Source: Paraspadella gotoi (lineage: Eukaryota; Chaetognatha). Taken from it: a DNA stretch of 64,000 nt. The stretch spans positions 7,045,645 through 7,109,644 of the forward strand of contig CM119263.1 of NCBI GenBank assembly GCA_051294375.1. The letters run 5' to 3'. A program made the translations under genes and the position numbers. Every line of letters starts with the position of its first letter. Position 1 is the first letter of the stretch. Below the pieces are notes generated by a model. The model ran no database searches. It saw only the letters and a list, made by a program, of their open reading frames with translations, and was not told the DNA's origin. Positions 1 to 11,690 of this stretch are shown here, one piece after another.

Positions 1-61
1 ATATCTGAGTCGTTTTAACCATCCGATCTTTACCCACAATACCCATCCTCGGAAAACTCAC

Positions 62-246
62 GCGCAACTTCCAAAGAGGCGTTCCTGCTCCGAACTTCCC
101 CGTGTCGGTTCTTGGCCTTGCAGAAGTAAGTCCCAGTGTCGGCATTGGCCTCTTCCTTGGCCTTTTTGGCATGTTTGACGTGGAGGAAGAAGAGAGAACC
201 GTCGGGCATGATCATGCGGTGCGATTGGGGATCTTGGTCGGTGGTG
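62..246 (-). CDS. robo: robo exon: second half of Ig domain 1 (partial gene)
   Basis: Internal exon of a Roundabout receptor, the single-pass axon-guidance receptor whose first Ig domain binds Slit. On the minus strand it is bounded by a CAG acceptor (intron side at 247-249) and a GTGAGT donor (56-61). It encodes 61 full codons plus split codons at each end. Visible features are SHRMIMPDGSLFF, the DTGTYFC segment holding the second Ig cysteine, and the closing NASLEVA; this order is characteristic of Robo Ig1. The exon enters in the phase (2) left by the exon at 2,365-2,518, so the two join in frame across a 2.1-kb intron. Three residues more than usual seem to lie before DTGTYFC. No later robo exon is in the window; the gene continues beyond position 1. 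Family identification is from remembered motif similarity, not a search. Confidence 0.86.
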
Positions 247-1228
247 CTGGAAGACGTGGGGTGAGAGAGGGGGTTTAGGGGGTTTATGGGGTGGGTGGAG
301 GGAAATTAAGGGTGGTTTAGTCAATCCTTAATTAAAGGTAACAGAATTTCACTTAATTTCGCTGCTTCTCAAAAATACATCCAATACGAATTATCCTTTC
401 TTGGTTAAAACTATTTCATTATATAGTCAATAGCTAATTCAGTAAAATATATTCCCAAACTGTAATTAGAAGAAGCCACAAGAGCCACAAGAACGGTGAC
501 ATACGGGTCATGAGCGTCATAAATTAATAATATACGGGTCACGAATCAATCCCGGCTCAAGGACGTGAAGAGAAAAAGAAGCAAATCGGGAAAAGAAGAA
601 AAAAGTGACACTGAGACGAAAATTCTCAATTGGCAAAACCTGGCAAAAACTGCCTACAACTGAGGTCATTGTGACTGTTTTTCAGTTCTGATTCACGGAT
701 GGAAAAATGCTTTGGATCACGATCACTTTAATAGTGTTTAAAGTCAACATACGTTTGAAACATCGGTAAAATTGTTACTGTAACGCACTGGAAGAGAAAA
801 CTGACATCAATATAATAAAAAGTGCACATCAAGTATATAACTTAAGGCGAAAAATCCCATTAACATCCAGGGGTTTCTTTCTTTCTCTCTCTCTCTCTCT
901 CTCTCTCTCCCTCGTCTGAGATCTCGTCCAAATGAAGATAGAGGATCTTGTTTTCCTCACATTCACAACCGCGTCGCGAGTCGCGAGTCGTGAACCAGGG
1001 ATCGGGAAAGGAAACGTGAATAAAAGGGAATAAAAACGACATGAAGATTATATAAAAATAGTAGTAGAATAATATTATAATGTTATAAATCGTGACATAC
1101 GACACCTTACGTATAAAAATGCTCCCTCTTTTCTTTTAAGTATGTTATTTATGAAGGCCGAATTCGATTTCTCGTTCTCTCTCTTCGTGGGAACAATTCC
1201 CCCCGCCTTCAGCGAAGCCCCAACAAAA

Positions 1229-1267
<39 letters not shown>

Positions 1268-1425
1268 ATTTTCTTAATTCGCCGAATCAGCGATTAAATA
1301 TAAATAACTATTAAGAGAAAGAAAAATTTTTAACTGGTTTCGCTCTGCTTGATAAAGTTGCTAAAAATAGTTTATTCGGAATGTTTGTGACTGGGTTTGC
1401 TTTTGTGCGGGTAAATGTGGGAGAA

Positions 1426-1494
<69 letters not shown>

Positions 1495-2364
1495 AGAGAG
1501 GAGTCCTGAGCCTGGCAAATGTCTTCAACCTTCAAAGGTTCTTTCTCTTTTTTTCCTACATCGGGTTAATTACGACTCAAGAAACGACGCACGGCTTCCA
1601 CCACGCCCATTTCTCCGCCGCGCCGGTTTTTTTCAAACCGGCGTCTTTTCCACACCGACGCCCATTTCTCTTAGGCGGCGCCGCGCGCCCGTTCCAGGAC
1701 GGCGCCCTTTTCACTCCGCGCCCATTTTATGAGTTAGTGCAACGCGGGGCGCAGATGGCAACCGGATCGAGTCTCTAAACCTCGAAGCGCTGAGGTCTTA
1801 AAACCCTCGCTGAGTTCTCGCGGCTACAAAGAGAGAGAGAGAGAAACACACACACATACACACAAAACAACGTTAACATTAACAGCATCAACAGCAACAA
1901 CAGCAAACAGTCGAAGCAGCAACGGAGAGACGATGTAAAGAGCCAATGTTGAGATCGAAGTGGTGATTTGATATAAATCTTTAATGTCCAATTTATTGTC
2001 AATTTTTAAGGTTCGTCCGCAAATCCTAATGAGAGGTTAGCGAACTTTGTCATTAGGCAAATCGACGAAGAATTTAAAACGTCTTTAATGATTTTGTTTC
2101 TCATTTTAATTGGTCAAGAACGTGAGAACAGTTCATAATTATTTTTTTAAATCCGCCTTTAAATTGTCATTCTAGTAAATTCATTAAAAAAACAATTGCG
2201 TTATCATTAGATATATCGGATATATCATTGAGCACTGCGCGCCTGGCTTAGGGTCATTGTCCTTCAACAGGTGATGACTGATTAGGTTTTCTTTGTCCCT
2301 TAATCAGTCCTTTCCTCCCCCCTTTCCCCCCCAGCTCCCCCCCCCCAAACTCCTCCAGACTTAC
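247..2364 (-). other. robo intron between the two Ig1 exons
   Basis: A 2.1-kb phase-2 intron on the minus strand, with donor GTAAGT (rc of 2,359-2,364) and acceptor CAG. It holds (CT)n at about 884-909, (GA)n at about 1,232-1,265 and 1,420-1,500, and a GC-rich stretch near 1,580-1,760. I see no coding exon in it. Confidence 0.75.
1420..1500. repeat. (GA)n microsatellite
   Basis: About 80 bp of nearly pure GA dinucleotide in the robo intron. Its foldback partner is the (CT)n at about 7,800-7,855. Confidence 0.9.
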
Positions 2365-2518
2365 TTGACGACCTGATTATCCTTGAACCAGGTGATCGAA
2401 GGCTTCGGCTCGCCCGTCGCTTTGCAGTTGAGGGTCACCGGGTCGTTCTTCTTGATGAGGACGGAGTTGGGATGTTCGATGATGCGGGGGGACGTGAAGA
2501 CGCCCGTCGACGAAGGAT
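2365..2518 (-). CDS. robo: robo exon: first half of Ig domain 1 (partial gene)
   Basis: Internal exon on the minus strand, 154 nt, made of two bases, 50 codons and two bases. It is bounded by a CAACAG acceptor after a (CCT)-rich pyrimidine tract and by a GTAAGT donor. The peptide contains [23 protein letters not shown] (first Ig cysteine) and SITWFKD (core tryptophan), followed by NQVV. This is the start of Robo Ig1, the Slit-binding domain. It joins in phase to the exon at 62-246, giving one complete I-set Ig fold with both cysteines. Upstream exons (signal peptide) are not seen; sequence on the 5' side is intron up to the foldback centre. Frameshifted copies lie at 6,741-6,900 and, much degraded, near 18,595-18,827. 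Confidence 0.86.
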
Positions 2519-2826
2519 CTGTTGAGGAGGAGGAGGAGGATGAAGAGGTGGAGGATGAGGAGGAGGGAAGGTGGAGGAAGAGGAAGAAGAAGAAGGGCAG
2601 GGGGAGAAGGGGAAAAAAGGGTAAGTAATTATTATTAATAATTAATTAATTAATTAATTATTATTAACCTTGAAATATTTTGTGTTTAGGGATTGTGGCC
2701 TTTGGTCACCGCGTTAGAAACCGAGGCTCATAAATCGATTTTCTTTGAAAAAAAAGCAATACATCATCAATGAATAAATGAATAAATAAACCCTATTCTT
2801 TGAAGTCATAGCTATTTCTGGTTCGC

Positions 2827-2828
<2 letters not shown>

Positions 2829-2906
<78 letters not shown>
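2829..2906. repeat. (GA)n microsatellite
   Basis: About 78 bp of GA with one interruption near its 3' end. It lies on the 5' side of the first robo Ig1 exon as transcribed. Foldback partner is the (CT)n ending at 6,428. Confidence 0.9.
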
Positions 2907-4006
2907 TCCATGGAATTCAAAGCCAAAAAGGCCCTCGGCTGCGAAGTTTCAAAAACTCCTCTTGAAAAACAGAACATAATTCCTATTTCTAAAATTTTCT
3001 TGGCTCTGGAGATAAACATAATTGCAAAAACTCGGCGGTGCCATGAGCGCTGTCTCTCCCTCTTCATTCTCCTCTCTCTCCGTTTCTCTCGCTTTCTCTC
3101 CCTATTTTTTTCCTTCTTTTTTTCCCTCTCTTCGGTTGGAATGAATTATTGCAAAGAAAGCATTTTTCTCCTCTCTCTCCTTCTCTCTTCTCTTTCTCTC
3201 TCTCTCTTCTCTCTGCTCTCTCTTACTCTGGTTTTTCTCTGTCTCTTCCACTCCCAGATTCTAGTTTTATTGCCTCTAACTTCTTTCCTCTCCTCTCTCT
3301 CTCTCTCTCTCTCATCTCTCTCTTTCTCTCTCATCCCTCTCGTCTCGTTCTCTTTTCTTCTCTTCTCTTTATTTTTCACCGAAAAACCTTTTCCATTAAT
3401 GCGTGAGAGGCGCAGATGCTACGAAGGATCCTCTCTGAGCAAGCAATAAGTCATGGTTGCGCAGATTCATAGAGAGAGAGAGAGAGAGAAGAACAAGAAG
3501 AAAGGAAAGAGTGAGAGAGGAGAGAGGAGCGAGACACTTACCTAAGTTAAAGGCCAAATAATAAGAACCGTTTTAAGCAATCTTCAGAAGCATAATTTTT
3601 GACAAAAGTTGTGCACTTACCGCAACGTCAATGCAGTTTGTTAATAGTTAGTTTTTCATTTTCATCAATTTTTTTAAAAAACCCTAATAAATGGTTAGTA
3701 ATACAATAACCATTAATGATCATTATCCTTTTTTCCATCATAGCGTTCTTGTATATATTTATCCTTGAGTTCGAGCGACCCTGCGAATCATTTTTCCTCG
3801 CGTTGCGATGCAGAGGCGATAATAAACTCGGGGAAGATGATAAATCCAACGCAAGAGAAAAAGATTGAAAGAATTGGGAAGAAAAAAAATGGGAAGATGA
3901 AAATAAAAAGAGATGAAAAAATTGAGAAAAAAATGAGAGGATGGATCTGTTACAAGAACAGTAATGGTCATGGATCACATTCACTCCTTTTTCTTCAAAA
4001 CCGAAA

Positions 4007-4010
<4 letters not shown>
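2907..4010. other. Pyrimidine/purine-rich intron-like sequence, no gene seen
   Basis: CT-rich (3,050-3,380) then AT-rich sequence upstream of the robo Ig1 exons as transcribed. Open frames here are Ser/Leu- or Arg/Glu-rich by-products of the dinucleotide bias. I see no exon. Confidence 0.6.

Positions 4011-4097
<87 letters not shown>
4011..4097. repeat. (GA)n microsatellite
   Basis: About 86 bp of perfect GA. Its foldback partner (CT)n at about 5,133-5,200 is shorter, a length difference between arms. Confidence 0.92.
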
Positions 4098-4100
<3 letters not shown>

Positions 4101-4513
4101 TCACAAAAGCTCCTCATGTAAATGATCATGATGGTTTAAGTGTTTTTTTTTTGTTACGAAAACAAAAAAAAGTCATTGTACAATATATTCTAGGGTGAAA
4201 GTTTTGTTGCTATATGAATTGCTAATTTATAACCATTCAGACATTCTGGCTACAGAAAAAAAGATCATTATTAATAAAGGATTCATTTCGTTTAAGCTAA
4301 TCTGTAGAAAAACGGCGGATATACTTTAACACTCTTTTGAGTTTAGATCCTTTTTCTTGATCCAATCCCCGAGAATATCCATTAACCAATTACCAATTTA
4401 TCCTTTCCTCTTCCTTTCTATTTTCATCCTCACCTATCTTACTTTACCTTTCTTCAGCTGTTTTTTTTTCCTCACACTAACTTTACTTTACAACCCATTT
4501 CCTCTCTTGCGAC

Positions 4514-4704
4514 GGCCGGTGGAAAGTGTAAGGGGGGCTGAGATAGAGAAGTTTAGGATAACTGGGGTGGGAGGAGGCGATATTAAAGCGAGGGTCAGAC
4601 CCCAGCCAAATCGACGACAAAGATTTATTTTCATTCGAGACGACGAAAAATGTGGGAGCGTTGAAAGAGGGGGGAAAGTGGGGGGGACCGGAGGGTGAGA
4701 TTAA
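4514..4704. other. Unpaired centre of foldback A
   Basis: About 190 bp between the two arms that does not pair with itself. The same sequence recurs in direct orientation at about 15,841-16,025, where it joins the outer end of foldback B. That places foldback B and this segment side by side in at least one copy. Confidence 0.7.
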
Positions 4705-5132
4705 ATGGAGGCGAAGAGAGGAATGGGTTGTAAAGTAAAGTTAGTGTGAGGAAAAAAAAAACAGCTGAAGAAAGGTAAAGTAAGATAGGTGAGGATGAAA
4801 ATAGAAAGAAGAGGAAAGGATAAATTGGGTAATTGGTTAATGGATATTCTCGGGATTGGATCAAGAAAAAGGATCTAAACTCAAAAGAGTGTTAAAGTAT
4901 ATCCGCCGTTTTTCTACAGATTAGCTTAACGAAATGAATCCTTTATTAATAATGATCTTTTTTTCTGTAGCCAGAATGTCTGAATGGTTATAAATTAGCA
5001 ATTCATATAGCAACAAAACTTTCACCCTAGAATTATATTGTACAATGACTTTTGTTTTTTCGTAACAAAAATAAAACACCTAAAACCATCATGATCATTT
5101 TACATGAGGAGCTTTTTGTGATTTTCTTCCTC

Positions 5133-5135
5133 TCT

Positions 5136-5200
<65 letters not shown>
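5133..5200. repeat. (CT)n microsatellite
   Basis: About 68 bp of CT, the arm-2 counterpart of the (GA)n at 4,011-4,097. Confidence 0.9.
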
Positions 5201-5204
<4 letters not shown>

Positions 5205-6375
5205 CATTTCGGGTTTTGAAGAAAAAAGGAGTGAATGTGATCTCATGACCATTACATGGTTCTTGTAACCAGAATCCATTCCTCTCATTTTTTTTCTCAA
5301 TTTTTCATCTCTTTTATTTTCATCTTCCCATTTTTTTCTTCCCATTCTTTCAATCTTTTTCTCTTGCGTTGGATTTTATCATTCTTCCCGAGTTTATTAA
5401 TCGCCTCTGCAAAATCGCAACGCGAGAAAATGATTCGCAGGCTCGCTTCGAAACTCAAGATAAATATATACAAAAGAACGCTATGATGGAAAAAAGGATA
5501 ATGATCCGATTATAGGTTATTGTATTACTAACCATTAGGGGTTTGTTTAAGAAAAATTGATGAAAATGAAAAACTAACTATTAACAAACTGTCATTGACG
5601 TTGCCGGTTAATGCACAACTTTTGTCAAATTAGCTTCATGAAGATTGTTAAAAACGGTTCTTATTATTTCTTTAACTTAGGTAAGCGTTCGCTTATCTCT
5701 CCTCTCTCTTCTTCTCATCTTCCTCTCTTCCTGTTCTCTCTCTCTCTCTCTCTCTCTATGAATCTGCGCCCCATGACTTATTGCTTGCTCTCAGAGAGGA
5801 TCCTTCGTAGCCATCTGCGCCTCTCACGGCATTAATGGAAAAGGTTTTCGGTAGAAAAAGTAGAGAAGAAAGGAGAGAGAGAACGGAGACGAGAGGGTAA
5901 GAGAGAAGAGAGAGAGATGAGAGAGAGAGACGAGTAGAGAGAGGAGAGGAAAGAAGGTTAGAGGCAATAAAACTAGAATCATGGAGATGTGCGAAGAGAC
6001 AGAAGAACAAACACAAGAGTAAGAGAAGAGAGAGAGAGAAGAGAGAGAGAGACAGAGAAGAGACGATTAGGAGAGAGAGAGGAAAAAATCTTTCTTGCAA
6101 TAATTCATTCCAACCGAAGAGATGGCGAAAAAAAGAGGAAAAAAATAGGGGAGAGAAAGGCGAGAGAAACGGGAGAGGAGAGGAGAATGAAGAGGGAGAG
6201 ACAGCGCTTCATGGCACCGCCCGAGTTTTTGCAATTATGTTTATCTCCAAGCCAAGAAAATTTTAGAAATAAGAATTATGTTCTGTTTTTCAAGGAGTTT
6301 TTGAAACTTGCAGCCGAGGGCCTTTTCTGGCTTTGAATTCCATGGACCTCTCTCTCTCTTCTCTCTCTCTCTCCT

Positions 6376-6428
<53 letters not shown>
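6376..6428. repeat. (CT)n microsatellite
   Basis: About 53 bp of CT preceded by interrupted CT (6,351-6,375). It is the arm-2 counterpart of 2,829-2,906 and is broken up by extra T and C bases. Confidence 0.88.
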
Positions 6429-6430
<2 letters not shown>

Positions 6431-6740
6431 ACCTAGAAAAGCTTATGACTTCAAAGAATAGGGTTTATTTATTCATTTATTCAATTGATATGTATTTGCC
6501 TTTTTTTCAAAGAAAATCGATTTATGAGCCTCGGTTTTTAACGCGGTGACCAAAGGCCACAATCCCTAAACACAAAATATTTCTCAAGGTTAATAATAAT
6601 TAATTAATTAAATTAATTATTAATAATAATTTACTTACCCTTTTTTCCCTTCTCCCCCTTGCCTTCTTCTTCTTCCTCTCCTCCACCTTTCCCTCCTCCT
6701 CATCCTCCACCTTTCATCCTCCTCCTCCTCTCCTCAACAG

Positions 6741-6900
6741 ATCCTTCGTTCGACGGCGTCTTCACGTCCCCCTCGCCATCATCGAACATCCCAACTCCGT
6801 CCTTATCAAGAAGAACGACCCGGGTGACCCTCATACTGCAAAGCGAGGGCGAGCCGAAGCCTTCGATCTTCCTGGTTCAAGGCATACATCAGGTCGTCAA
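6741..6900 (+). pseudogene. Broken copy of the first robo Ig1 exon
   Basis: Plus-strand duplicate of the exon at 2,365-2,518. The flanking CAACAG acceptor and GTAAGT donor are both present. It is 160 nt instead of 154, and indels shift the frame several times; for example the codons around the first cysteine and around the ITWFKD tryptophan are out of frame. It cannot encode the domain as written. The intact splice sites with broken coding sequence argue for sequencing error or assembly foldback more than an old pseudogene. Confidence 0.85.
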
Positions 6901-7799
6901 GTAAGTTCTGGAGGAGTTTGGGTGGGAGCTGGGGGAAAGGGGGGAGGAAGGACTGATTAAGGCAGAACAAAGAAAACCTATCAGTCATTCACTGTTGAAG
7001 CGACAATGACCCTAAGCCAGGCGCGCAGTGCTCAATGATTATATCCGATATATCTAATGATAACGCGCAATTTTTTTTTTAATGAATTTACGTAGAATGA
7101 CAATTTAAAGGCGGAAATTTTAAAAAAATATTATGAACTGTTCTCACGTTCTTGACAATTAAAATTGAGAAACAAAATATTAAAGACGTTTTAAAATTCT
7201 TCGTCGGATTTGCCTAATGACAAAGTTCGCTAACCTTCATTAGGAATTTGCGCGACGAACCTTTAAAAAATTGACAAATAAATTGGACATTAAAGATTTA
7301 TTATCAAATCACCACTTCGATCTCAACATTTGGCTCTTTACATCGTCTCTCCGTTGCTGCTTCGATGTTTTGCTGTTGTTTGCTGGATGCTGTAATGTTA
7401 ACGTTGTTTTGTGTGGTATGTGTGTGTGTTTCTCTCTTCTCTCTCTCTTGAGCGCGAGTGAAACTTCAAGCGAGGTTTTTAAGAACCTCAGCGCTTCGAG
7501 GTTTAGAGACTCGATCCGGTTGCCATCTGCGCCCGCGTTGCACTAAACTTCATTAAAATGGCGCGGAGTGAAAACGGCGCCGGTCCTGGACGGGCGCGCG
7601 CGCCGCCTAAGAGAATATGGGTCGGTGTGAGAAAAGACGCCGGTTTGAAAAAAAAAAACCGGCGCCGGCGGAGAAATGAGCGTGGTGGAAGCCGTTGCGT
7701 CGTTTCTTGAGTCGTAATTAACCGATCGGTTAGGAAAAAAGAGAAGAACCTTGAAGCGTTGAAGACATTTGCCAGGGCTTCGAGGACCTCCTCTCCTCT

Positions 7800-7805
7800 C
7801 TCTCT

Positions 7806-7859
<54 letters not shown>

Positions 7860-8001
7860 CCACATTTACCCGCACAAAAGCAACAGTCCAACATTCGAAT
7901 ATATTTAGCAACTTTATCAAGCAGAGCGAAACCAGTTAAAAATTTTTCTTTCTCTATAATTAGTTATTTATATTTAATCGCTGATTCGGCTATTAAGAAA
8001 A

Positions 8002-8040
<39 letters not shown>
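7800..8040. repeat. Two (CT)n tracts (about 7,800-7,855 and 8,006-8,040)
   Basis: CT dinucleotide runs that are the inverted counterparts of the (GA)n tracts at 1,420-1,500 and 1,232-1,265. Confidence 0.88.
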
Positions 8041-8044
<4 letters not shown>

Positions 8045-9049
8045 ATTTTTGTTCGGGGCTTCGCTGAAGGCGGGGGAATTGTTCCCACGAGAGAAGGAGA
8101 CGAGGATAATCGAATTCCGGCCCTCATTACTACTTAGAAAGAGGCAGCATTTTTATACGTCAGGTAGTCGTATGTCACGATTATAACATTATAATATTAT
8201 TCTTACTACTATTTTATATAATCTTCATGTCACGTTTTTAATTTCGCCTTTTTACTTCACGTTTCCTTTCCATCCTGGTTCACCGACTCGCGACTCGCGA
8301 TCGCGGTTGTGGCAATGTGAGAAACAAGATTCCTCTATCTTATTTGGACGAGATCTCAGACGAGGAGAGAGAGAGAGAAGAGAGAGAGAAAGAAAGAAAC
8401 CCTGGATGTTAATGGGATTTTTTCGCCTTACAGTTTATACTTGATGTGCCTTTTTATCCCTCTATTGATGTCAGTTTTCCTTCCAGTGCGTTTCAGTAAC
8501 AATTTTACCGATGGTTTCAAACGTATGTTGGACTTTAAAACAACTATTAAAGTGATCGCTGCCCATCCAAGCACTTTTTCCATCCGTGAATCAGAACCAA
8601 TGAAAACAGTCACAATGACCTCCAGTTGTATGGCAGTTTTTTGCCAGGTTTTGCCAATTGAGAATTTCGTCTCAGTGTCCTTTTTTCATTCTTTTCGATT
8701 TGCTTCTTTTTCTCTTCACAGTCCTTGAGCCGGGATTGATTCGTGACCCTATCATTATTAATTATATGACGCTCATCGAACCCGTATGTCAACCAGTTTC
8801 TGTGCTCTTGTGCGCTTCTTCTAATTACAGTTTTGGAATATATTCTTTACGTTAATTAGCTATTGAACTTACAATGAAATAGTTTTAACCCAAGAAAGGA
8901 TAATTCGTATTGATGTATTTTTTGAGAAGCAGCGATATTTAAGTTGAATTCTTGTTACCTTTAATTAAGGATTGACTAAACCACCCTTTAATTCCCTCCA
9001 CCCACCCCATAAACCCCCATAAACCCCCTCTCTCACCCCCGTCTTCCAG

Positions 9050-9236
9050 CACCACCGACCAAGATCCACCAATCGCACCGCCATGATCATGCCGACGGTT
9101 CTCTTCTTCTTCCTCCACGTCAAAACATGCCAAAAAGGACAAGAAGAGGCCAATGCCGACACTGGGACTTACTTCTGCAGCCAAGAACCGACACGGGGAA
9201 GTCGGGAGCAGGAACGCCTCTTTGGAAGTTGGCGCG
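9050..9236 (+). pseudogene. Broken copy of the second robo Ig1 exon
   Basis: Plus-strand duplicate of the exon at 62-246, following a good CTTCCAG acceptor. About two extra bases and several local indels shift the frame: the Cys-Lys-Ala region reads out of phase and the donor GTGAGT has become GCTGAGT. A 25-N gap follows 57 bases later. It is the same segment of robo seen again, not a second Ig domain. Confidence 0.85.
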
Positions 9237-9292
9237 CTGAGTTTTCCGAGGATGGGTAATTGTCGGGTAAAGATCGGATGATTCTCTCTCTT

Positions 9293-9317
9293 NNNNNNNN
9301 NNNNNNNNNNNNNNNNN
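9293..9317. other. Assembly gap, 25 N
   Basis: Run of 25 N joining the outer end of foldback A to the start of foldback B. Confidence 0.99.
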
Positions 9318-9419
9318 CGCCTCCGCCGCCGCCATCCGTACCTTACCTCATTCTCACCCACACCCACCCCGGGCCGGGGCCTCACCTGAGGCCAGACGTC
9401 TAACACTCAAATCGCGTCT

Positions 9420-9501
9420 CACGTGACCGAAGGATTGATGGTCCACGTGACCCGGATGGAATGACGGGTCACGTGACCCCGATGGAATGAAGGTTCACGC
9501 G
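9420..9501. promoter_or_regulatory. Tandem CACGTG E-boxes spaced 24-26 bp
   Basis: CACGTG occurs at 9,420, 9,444 and 9,470 and a variant CACGCG at 9,496, inside a degenerate 24-26-bp repeat with a shared GATGGAATGA spacer. CACGTG is the core site of bHLH-type factors (Myc/Max, USF, MITF, Clock families). The inverted copy keeps CACGTG twice near 15,655-15,685. Binding is inferred. Confidence 0.45.
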
Positions 9502-10153
9502 ATGTAAAGAAAAAAGTGAATGAATGGAATCGTCGCTTGAAACAAAGTGTAATCCTTAGGATAAAGTTTAAGTATGTTTGAAACAAAAAATAAGTTTTAT
9601 GTAGAAGTTAAGATTAAACTTACAGAGAGGAATGAAAAATAAGCAAGAAAAAAAAAAGACACAAAACGAAATTGAAATAAAATAATATAAAATATTACAT
9701 CACGTCATTGATAGGGAAGCCAGGTTCTCTGGGAGTGAATAAACGAATCTTGATTAAAAGCTTGCAAAGTCTTGCTATGTAATTATCTTGTATAGTCAGA
9801 GGCAATGTAGCTTATTTATTAAATAAATAGATAATTGTTACATTGGTTGTCCTAATTTAATAAAAATAATACCAGGACAGAAAAAGGACCCGATGTGGTT
9901 GATGTGTGACGCATAGTAATTTCAAGTTCGAATTATCCGAATTAGATTCTTAATGCAACCTTTACCCTACCTATTTTTCTTCTCAACGAAACAACATGTT
10001 GTTAACAACGACAACGACAACGTTAACAACAACAACGACAAAGACGAACCCTAGGATGCCATCAGCTTTATTAGCTCGTCTCGCATCTCGAAGCAAAAAC
10101 TCTCGAGGAGTCGCTCCATTAAACGGGAGCTGGAGACGGAGCAGACCGAAATC

Positions 10154-10272
<119 letters not shown>

Positions 10273-10692
10273 ATAAGAGATTTTTCTTACTGATCCAAAT
10301 TGATCTAAAACTTTAAATCTTCCTTTTATAAATCTACTGTGAATAAATTCTCAGTTCACTCTTGGCTAACAACAAGACCGATCCTTGTCCATTAAATTCT
10401 CAACATTTTCCCGCCATCAAAATTTTTTCTCTCTTTTGATATTCTCTCTATTAGAATTCCCCTCCCCTCGATCCGGGGCCGCGAGAGCGAGACGTCCATA
10501 AATCCATTTCTAATTGCTGTTCTTTGCCCTCGCCCCTTTTCCACCCCCTGCCCCCCAATACGCCTCCTCTTCAACCCTCCCACCCCTTTATCCTCACATT
10601 CGCTGCTCTTCGCGGGCTTCCAGTCCCGGGCGCCGTCGCTAGGCAACCGGATCCGAGGCCGCGGTTTCGACGCCCGTCGATGGCAATGGCGG

Positions 10693-10698
<6 letters not shown>

Positions 10699-10764
<66 letters not shown>
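10699..10764. repeat. (CT)n microsatellite
   Basis: About 66 bp of CT. A related stretch follows at 11,186-11,265: both have a GGC(G/A)ATGGCGG-like left flank and a TTGTTAATGAACGG right flank, so the two are copies of one short duplicated unit. Confidence 0.9.
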
Positions 10765-10767
<3 letters not shown>

Positions 10768-11181
10768 CTTTGTTAATGAACGGCCCCGGGTCCGGAAACT
10801 CATTGCTGGCTGAAAGAAGATTTTGACATCGACGACGACAACGGCGACGACGACGACATTTTGAAACAAAACAATTAAGAATTCATAAAAAAAGCACATA
10901 TAATTATAAAACCACATAATAGCCTTTTTTTTATAAAAAATATTATCGTTACATAATTAATGTACGTGTTAACAAATAAAGGATCTTAGGGTCGTTTAAT
11001 AAATAATTTATAATAACAAATTTTAACAACTTCGACATGGTACTGTGAAAATCCAGTAACTGTCGGTGAATTTCATGAATTTCTAACTAGATGTGCAAAA
11101 CCTCTCTGGCAACCCGCGCAGTCCAAGTTATTGTGTAAGATGTTAATGGCTTCGTTGGCAATGGCGGGAACGGCACGTCGT

Positions 11182-11185
<4 letters not shown>

Positions 11186-11265
<80 letters not shown>
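11186..11265. repeat. (CT)n microsatellite in a duplicated unit
   Basis: About 80 bp of CT with flanks like those of the tract at 10,699-10,764. Confidence 0.9.
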
Positions 11266-11268
<3 letters not shown>

Positions 11269-11690
11269 TTAATGAACGGTCCCAGAGCCAGAAACTCATC
11301 GCTGCAAGTCGGAGCGAGAAATTGATGAAGATGAGGATCTTAAAAAGAAAACGACGACGACAACAACAGGGAAGATGGAAACGAAATTTTACGATCGATT
11401 TTGAAAATCGACGGAATCAGCATTTCTCGGAAATGGAGTCGAGCTAAAAGTAAATCTTAAAACGAAACGTCGCGGGTTCGAATCCAACGCGGAAAAGAAA
11501 AAAAAGAAAAAAGGCTTCCGAAGTAGTATCTATTTGCCCTGGGAATTAATATAATTTAATTATTGGGAGAGTGCGGGACAGTTTCTTGTATCTCGTCTCG
11601 AGATACATTCATTTTTCTTAACATTCTTTCTTACTTTTTATTCTTTCATATTTTCCGCTTCAGTACTTTCTTCTATTCAGTTTCTTTTTA

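Larger units (their letters stand above)
1..4513 (-). repeat. Foldback A, arm 1 (cleaner copy, carries intact robo exons)
   Basis: Reverse complement of 4,705-9,292. Matching anchors run throughout: 62-246 with 9,050-9,236, 2,365-2,518 with 6,741-6,900, and 4,371-4,380 with 4,842-4,851. The sum of paired coordinates drifts from about 9,298 at the outer end to about 9,213 near the centre, which shows many indels. Exons are intact only in this arm. Confidence 0.9.
4705..9292 (+). repeat. Foldback A, arm 2 (noisier copy)
   Basis: Inverted copy of 1-4,513 ending exactly at a 25-N gap. Differences from arm 1 include many single-base insertions and deletions that fall in exons and introns alike, as expected for uncorrected single-molecule sequence more than for selection-filtered divergence. 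Confidence 0.88.

Noticed and set aside
3146-3449. Overlapping Ser/Leu and Arg/Glu frames on both strands
   Set aside because: By-products of interrupted CT sequence.
6741-9236. A second robo gene or tandem Ig domain on the plus strand
   Set aside because: The exons are inverted near-copies of 62-2,518 with frameshifts and the same intron content, so they are the same locus seen again and not a paralog.
11455-11500. GGTTCGAATCC word resembling a tRNA T-loop or B box
   Set aside because: The flanking T-stem does not pair well (2 mismatches in 5), no A box or cloverleaf can be built upstream, and the inverted copy does not preserve it.
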